DNA of 32,079 nt from Candidatus Heimdallarchaeota archaeon AB_125 (GTDB lineage Archaea > Asgardarchaeota > Heimdallarchaeia > Heimdallarchaeales > Heimdallarchaeaceae): contig MEHH01000003.1 of assembly GCA_001940755.1 (NCBI GenBank), forward strand, positions 1 through 32,079. Direction: 5' to 3'. A model generated the notes under the pieces. It had not been told where the DNA came from. It searched no databases and saw nothing but the letters and a program-made list of their open reading frames with translations. Each line of letters starts with the position of its first letter. Positions within the stretch are counted from its first letter, which is position 1. Below are positions 27,487-32,079 of this stretch, piece by piece. The position numbers and the translations under genes were made by a program.

Positions 27487-28800
27487 TTAAGGATGGAGTC
27501 TTGTTGGGTCTCTTGGTAGTAATCTTGCTTCTCTGATATTAGGTAGATCAAGAATCTTTTGTACAAATCTCTCAATTCCTGTTCCACTTCCCCCATGGGG
27601 AGGTGCTCCGTTTCTAAAGAATTGAAGATAACTATCAACATCTTCAAGTTTGAAATCCTTTTCAACGGCTTGTGTAGACAAGATATCAACTCTATGTTCT
27701 CTTTGACCACCAGTTGTTAGCTCCTGTCCTTTGAACAAGAGATCAAAAGATTTAGTTAATCTTGGATCTTCATCATCTTTCATAGTATAGAACGGCCTCA
27801 CTTTCCATGGATATTGATCAACAAAAACGAAATCTGAATTCCACTTCTCTTTAGCATAATTGCCAATTATTCTTTCAGCTTCAGCATCTAAATCTTCATA
27901 GAGGTCTAGCTCTTTGCCTTCATTTGTTAAAACATCATTACATTCTGGTATTGTGATAATTGGCCATTCTTTGGGTTGATCATCGATTTGAACTTCTAAT
28001 TCTTCAAGTGAATCAGCTCGAGATGATTTTATTGTGTCTAAAGCATAACCAATTACACCTTGCAAGACTTTCATGACATCCCTTTGATCATTAATGTACG
28101 AAATTTCAAAATCTATTGAAGTATACTCACACAAATGTCTACTAGTGTGATGCTTTTCAGCTCGAAAAACTGGTCCTATTTCAAACACCCGTTCAAACCC
28201 AGCCATTAACATCATCTGTTTGTAGAATTGAGGAGATTGAGCTAAGTATGCTTTTTTATCGAAATAACCTATCTCGAAGACATTAGCACCACTTTCTGTT
28301 GCTGAACCAACTATTTTAGCTGAGAAAAACTGTAAGAAATCATTATCTTTAAACCATTGTTGGATAGCATAAGCTGCTGTGCTTTCAATTTCAAAGATAT
28401 GGGCAACTTTTCTGTTTCTTAGATCTAAGAACCTGTAATCATATCTTTTATCTGGATTTGTTTCAATCTTATCACTGATTGAAATTGGATATTCTTGAGT
28501 TCTCTTATTGATTATTTCAATATCAGATGGGAGAATTTCTTTTCCTTTGGGGGCACCATCATTAGAAACAATTGTTCCAGAAACTGCAATGATGTCACCT
28601 TCTTGGAAATCTATATTGAAAATTTCTTCTGAAACTTTCTTCTTAGGTAAAACTACTTGAACAATTCCTGTTCTATCTTGCAATTGTATGAACCGTAATC
28701 CTCCAAGATTGCGAACTTGTTGAACCCAACCAGCAATTGATATCTTCTCATCCTTTGTAGAAAAAACGTTTTCAATGGGATTTCTTTGACTTAAGTCCAT
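27487..28800 (-). CDS. aspS: Aspartyl-tRNA synthetase (archaeal type)
   Basis: GWVQQVRNLGGLRFIQLQDRTGIVQVV, SPQFYKQMMLMAGFERVFEIGPVFRAE, GTGIERFVQKIL. Confidence 0.96.
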   Translation of the reverse strand: MDLSQRNPIENVFSTKDEKISIAGWVQQVRNLGGLRFIQLQDRTGIVQVVLPKKKVSEEIFNIDFQEGDIIAVSGTIVSNDGAPKGKEILPSDIEIINKRTQEYPISISDKIETNPDKRYDYRFLDLRNRKVAHIFEIESTAAYAIQQWFKDNDFLQFFSAKIVGSATESGANVFEIGYFDKKAYLAQSPQFYKQMMLMAGFERVFEIGPVFRAEKHHTSRHLCEYTSIDFEISYINDQRDVMKVLQGVIGYALDTIKSSRADSLEELEVQIDDQPKEWPIITIPECNDVLTNEGKELDLYEDLDAEAERIIGNYAKEKWNSDFVFVDQYPWKVRPFYTMKDDEDPRLTKSFDLLFKGQELTTGGQREHRVDILSTQAVEKDFKLEDVDSYLQFFRNGAPPHGGSGTGIERFVQKILDLPNIREARLLPRDPTRLHP

Positions 28801-28943
28801 TTTACAGTCCTCAGTTTATTTGTTTGCATCTTTGAAAGTTTATTAAAAAAGATTCTCTTCTTCGTTGTATTAAGTAGAAAAAAATTACTTTCTGAGAAAA
28901 AACATTATTTAGCTATCATTCTAATAACTCTGTAGCGATAATA

Positions 28944-29633
28944 ATGAAGAAGATTGTAATTAAGTTCGGTGGTTCTGTTTTATATAAAGAAGAAATGATT
29001 CTAAATGTTGAAAAGATAAATGAAATTGTAGATACTATTATCACTCTCCATGATGCAGGTCATAAAGTTGCTATTGTGGTAGGAGGAGGAAAATTAGCTA
29101 GAATCATCATTCAAGCTAGTGATGTTCTAGGGCATGTTACAACTTTCAAAGACATACTTGCTGTGGAATCAACCAGAATACATGCTTTGCTGGTAATTGC
29201 TTCATTAAAAAATAGGGCTTATTTACTTGTTCCTCGATCATTTGAAGAAGTTGGTAAAGCACTCTCATCTGGGAAAATTGTTGTTACTGGAGGTCTTCAA
29301 CCAGGCCAATCAACTAATGCCGTTGCATCACTTGTTGCAGAATATTGGGGCGCTGATTTGTTGATAAATTTGACAAATGTCGATAAGGTGTATGATAAAG
29401 ATCCTAACCAATATGATGATGCTAAACCTTTGGATGAGATTTCAGCTGACAAATTGTTAGAAATTATATCACAACAAGATGAAGAACCAGGAAAATATGC
29501 TCTATTTGATAGAGTGGGTTGTGAAATAGTGAAAAGATCTGCTCTAAGATTAATATTTATAAATGGTTCAGAACCTAAAAACATCTTAAGAATTGTAAAT
29601 GGAGAAAAAATTGGAACGATAGTTCAAGGATAA
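28944..29633 (+). CDS. pyrH: UMP kinase
   Basis: IVIKFGGSVL, VVGGGKLAR, GGLQPGQSTNAVASLVAE, NVDKVYDKDP. Confidence 0.92.
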   Translation: MKKIVIKFGGSVLYKEEMILNVEKINEIVDTIITLHDAGHKVAIVVGGGKLARIIIQASDVLGHVTTFKDILAVESTRIHALLVIASLKNRAYLLVPRSFEEVGKALSSGKIVVTGGLQPGQSTNAVASLVAEYWGADLLINLTNVDKVYDKDPNQYDDAKPLDEISADKLLEIISQQDEEPGKYALFDRVGCEIVKRSALRLIFINGSEPKNILRIVNGEKIGTIVQG

Positions 29634-29653
29634 GCTTATCCTTCTTCTTTTAT

Positions 29654-30922
29654 CTAATAACCATCAAATAACTTGTATCTAAGAGTTGCTGCAATTCCGC
29701 CAAAAACGTTGTAGAGCATGGCTCCATCTTCATGATCAGTAGAAATGACTTCTAGCGTAGCTCCAGTGTTTTCAGCTTTTTCATTCAATTCAGTAATCAA
29801 ATCACTTTCATTCTCTATGTATAGTTTTGAATTAGAACATTGAGGACACTTTCTATCTGAAAGATTCTTTACAAATTCATTATAATCTCTGCTTTTTACA
29901 GATTCAGTGATTTCATAATCACAACCATCACATTTGATTTCTATGTTAACTCTATCTACATCTTCACTTACTATGACAGTTTGAACTGCTGATTTTTCCA
30001 GTGCCTCTAGAACTAGTTTTTCACCGTAAGTGACTAAACCAGTATCTTTACCTAGGTGTTCCAAAAATTTCTGGATAAGCTTTCGTTCCTTAATTAACTC
30101 AAAATCAGATAGTTTATCTTCAGCTTTTTCCAGAAGCTCTCGAATACCATTTATACCTCTATATCCGATATCATAAGTACCAATGACTTTTTCTCGTAAT
30201 CGGTAGTCTAAGCTTTTGTTTTCTAAAAACTCTGATTTAGTTAATGCTGGACCACCTACAATGATTGCTTCAACAGGATAATCATCTAAATAGACTGTAT
30301 TCATTATTTCAGTGATTTTAGTATACCATCTTTGAGCAGCTTCTTCAGTTAACCTCTGAAAACGAGCCTGAGACTGACCACCCATTTTATGTTTTCCTGG
30401 AACATAGGATTCTTCTTCGCGAATAATATCTATTCTAGAACCTTGAACAGTTGCAAGAGTAGCCCCACCACGCTCAATTAATAGTAATCCATATCTTTGT
30501 TTACTCTCTAGCATCTCCTTAAGATGATCAATTTTAAAGACATTATCACAAAGATACAATTTAATTCCAACTGGATCCGGAGGGCTAATTAAGAAAAATT
30601 CCACTTTGTTAGTTTGAGTAATTCCACAGAAGATCACAATACCATTCTCTCCTGGATCAGAAATAGTCTTCATTCTGGACATAATTGAAGAAAGAGCAGA
30701 TTGAACAGCTTTTCCAGTACTTTTATCTTTGATATTTGTGGCAGTCCCATATTCGTCTCTAAGTTGAGAATTAACATCAGATAATCTAGTACCCGGTGGG
30801 ATATACAATGATACCAAACTTGTAGACATGTTGAAACTTTTTTTGGATTCTAATTTATCTATTTCATGTTTTAACATATAACGTTCTACAGATGTTCTTT
30901 TCTTCTCTTCTTGTTTTGACAT
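29654..30922 (-). CDS. prf1: Peptide chain release factor aRF1
   Basis: TATNIKD (NIKS-equivalent), LYLCDNVF (YxCxxxF), KHKMGGQSQARF (GGQ), eRF1 domain 3. Confidence 0.96.
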   Translation of the reverse strand: MSKQEEKKRTSVERYMLKHEIDKLESKKSFNMSTSLVSLYIPPGTRLSDVNSQLRDEYGTATNIKDKSTGKAVQSALSSIMSRMKTISDPGENGIVIFCGITQTNKVEFFLISPPDPVGIKLYLCDNVFKIDHLKEMLESKQRYGLLLIERGGATLATVQGSRIDIIREEESYVPGKHKMGGQSQARFQRLTEEAAQRWYTKITEIMNTVYLDDYPVEAIIVGGPALTKSEFLENKSLDYRLREKVIGTYDIGYRGINGIRELLEKAEDKLSDFELIKERKLIQKFLEHLGKDTGLVTYGEKLVLEALEKSAVQTVIVSEDVDRVNIEIKCDGCDYEITESVKSRDYNEFVKNLSDRKCPQCSNSKLYIENESDLITELNEKAENTGATLEVISTDHEDGAMLYNVFGGIAATLRYKLFDGY

Positions 30923-31090
30923 AAGAATCTCCTCGAAATAAGTGGAAATTTAAGAACTATGCTTAATATAGCGCTTTAGACATAATTTCAAGAATTGTTA
31001 TTATCTTTTTGGTTATGAGACTTTTAGTCTTTTATGAAGAAATTAGAGAAATATTTTTAGAAAGAAGGAACAGTTAACATTCTGATAGTA

Positions 31091-31345
31091 ATGGTAGAGA
31101 AACAACAGATAGAAATGGATTTGTTAGATATTTTTGTTTCACTAAACAGGGGTTTGAACCTCTCAGATGTGATGTTTCAGTTAAATAATCTCTATGCTCC
31201 AAAAGGGGAAAAGGTGGAGCAAGAAATGCTTATGGAAGTTTTAGCTTCTTTGACAGACAAAGGTTATCTGAAGACTTTCCAGGTGGGAGCATTGGACAGT
31301 TGGAAAATTACTGAAGATGGAGAAGATTATTTCTATAGTCTCTAA
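31091..31345 (+). CDS. Small winged-helix-like protein
   Basis: LASLTDKGYLKTFQVGALDSWKITEDGEDYFYSL wing-like C-terminus. Confidence 0.5.
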   Translation: MVEKQQIEMDLLDIFVSLNRGLNLSDVMFQLNNLYAPKGEKVEQEMLMEVLASLTDKGYLKTFQVGALDSWKITEDGEDYFYSL

Positions 31346-31357
31346 AGGTAGAGTAAA

Positions 31358-32074
31358 ATGGATTTAAGGGAAAGTACAGGATTGCCTATTGTTAGTGAGG
31401 AGATTGCTCTAAAGTATAGTGAAAATGAAATTAGTGTAAAAGGTATTCAAATTATCAAAACAGAGGATGTTTCTAGTTTTCTCTTAAACACTGAATGGAA
31501 AGGAAAAGATAAGGAAAAAGAAGTATATAGAATATATCATGGTATAAGAAAAGTTGAAGACAAACATTTCTGGGATGTAATGAGGTTTGATTTTATAATT
31601 ATTCAAACTGGGAAGTTAGGAGAAGAATATAACAAGACAACCGGATATTATCGCTCTATTGCAGGTACTGGTTATCGTTTTCCAGAAATCTATCAGGTTG
31701 TTGAAGGATATTCTGAGTTTTTACTACAACAATCATCAGAATATCATGAGAAAATAAAAGATGCTGTAATGATAAGAGCACAAAAATTCGATGTTGTGGT
31801 TGTCCCCCCTTCATATGGAGTTACAATAATTAACCCAAGTGAACAGAAAACTGTACTTGCAAGAATTCGATCAGATGATGCAAAAGAACTCAGAACTGAC
31901 TATGAAAAAACTAAAGGTGAATGTTATGTCAAAGAGGAAGATGGGAGATGGACGTACAATGAAAATTATCATGAAATACCAAATTTACGTTTAGAACCAC
32001 CACAGAATAAGTGGCGATCCTTAAAGAGAGGAATTCCTATTTACAGCATCTTTTATTTTCTCATGATATTCTGA
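31358..32074 (+). CDS. Cupin-type glucose-6-phosphate isomerase homologue with degenerate metal site
   Basis: YNKTTGYYRSIAGTGYRFPEIYQVVEGYSEFLLQ and VVVVPPSYGVTIINPSEQKTVLARI align by eye to archaeal cupin PGI (KTxGHYH..PEIY..G; PPGYGHxxxN). Confidence 0.65.
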   Translation: MDLRESTGLPIVSEEIALKYSENEISVKGIQIIKTEDVSSFLLNTEWKGKDKEKEVYRIYHGIRKVEDKHFWDVMRFDFIIIQTGKLGEEYNKTTGYYRSIAGTGYRFPEIYQVVEGYSEFLLQQSSEYHEKIKDAVMIRAQKFDVVVVPPSYGVTIINPSEQKTVLARIRSDDAKELRTDYEKTKGECYVKEEDGRWTYNENYHEIPNLRLEPPQNKWRSLKRGIPIYSIFYFLMIF

Positions 32075-32079
32075 TGATT

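Noticed and set aside
27477-27710. 77-aa minus-strand ORF overlapping aspS
   Set aside because: Out-of-frame shadow of the AspRS C-terminus.
29654-30922. Stop codon reassignment implied by the aRF1 NIKD variant
   Set aside because: Genes in the window end with TAA, TAG and TGA at family-appropriate lengths, so the window gives no evidence of reassignment.

Overview
AT-rich archaeal chromosome segment, densely packed with information-processing genes. Asgard-like affiliation is plausible but not provable from this window. Gene content: A-type ATPase subunits H, F and D; NAC; a PUA protein; a PadR/HAAS pair; a Trm5/Taw2-type methyltransferase; EndA; a PIN-KH ATPase; RpiA; Csl4; RpoL; an RNase III-like protein; DUF99; aIF2alpha; Nop10. 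A long minus-strand cluster follows: SRP54, a TrmY-like protein, Pus10, L21e, RpoF, DUF655, KsgA, Mtq2-like, TrmJ-like and METTL5-like. The rest is two bactofilin-like proteins, an intron-containing tRNA-Leu(UAA), AspRS, UMP kinase, aRF1 and a cupin-type PGI homologue. The most interesting signals are: (1) a 649-aa TnpB/Cas12-like protein whose third RuvC aspartate is replaced by His, sitting between rpoF and DUF655; (2) an aRF1 with NIKD in place of the NIKS stop-codon-recognition motif; (3) a PGI-like cupin that has lost most metal ligands; (4) a strongly diverged TrmY-like protein next to Pus10; (5) a membrane-anchored proline-rich protein; (6) tandem beta-helix bactofilin-like paralogues. 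No CRISPR array was seen.
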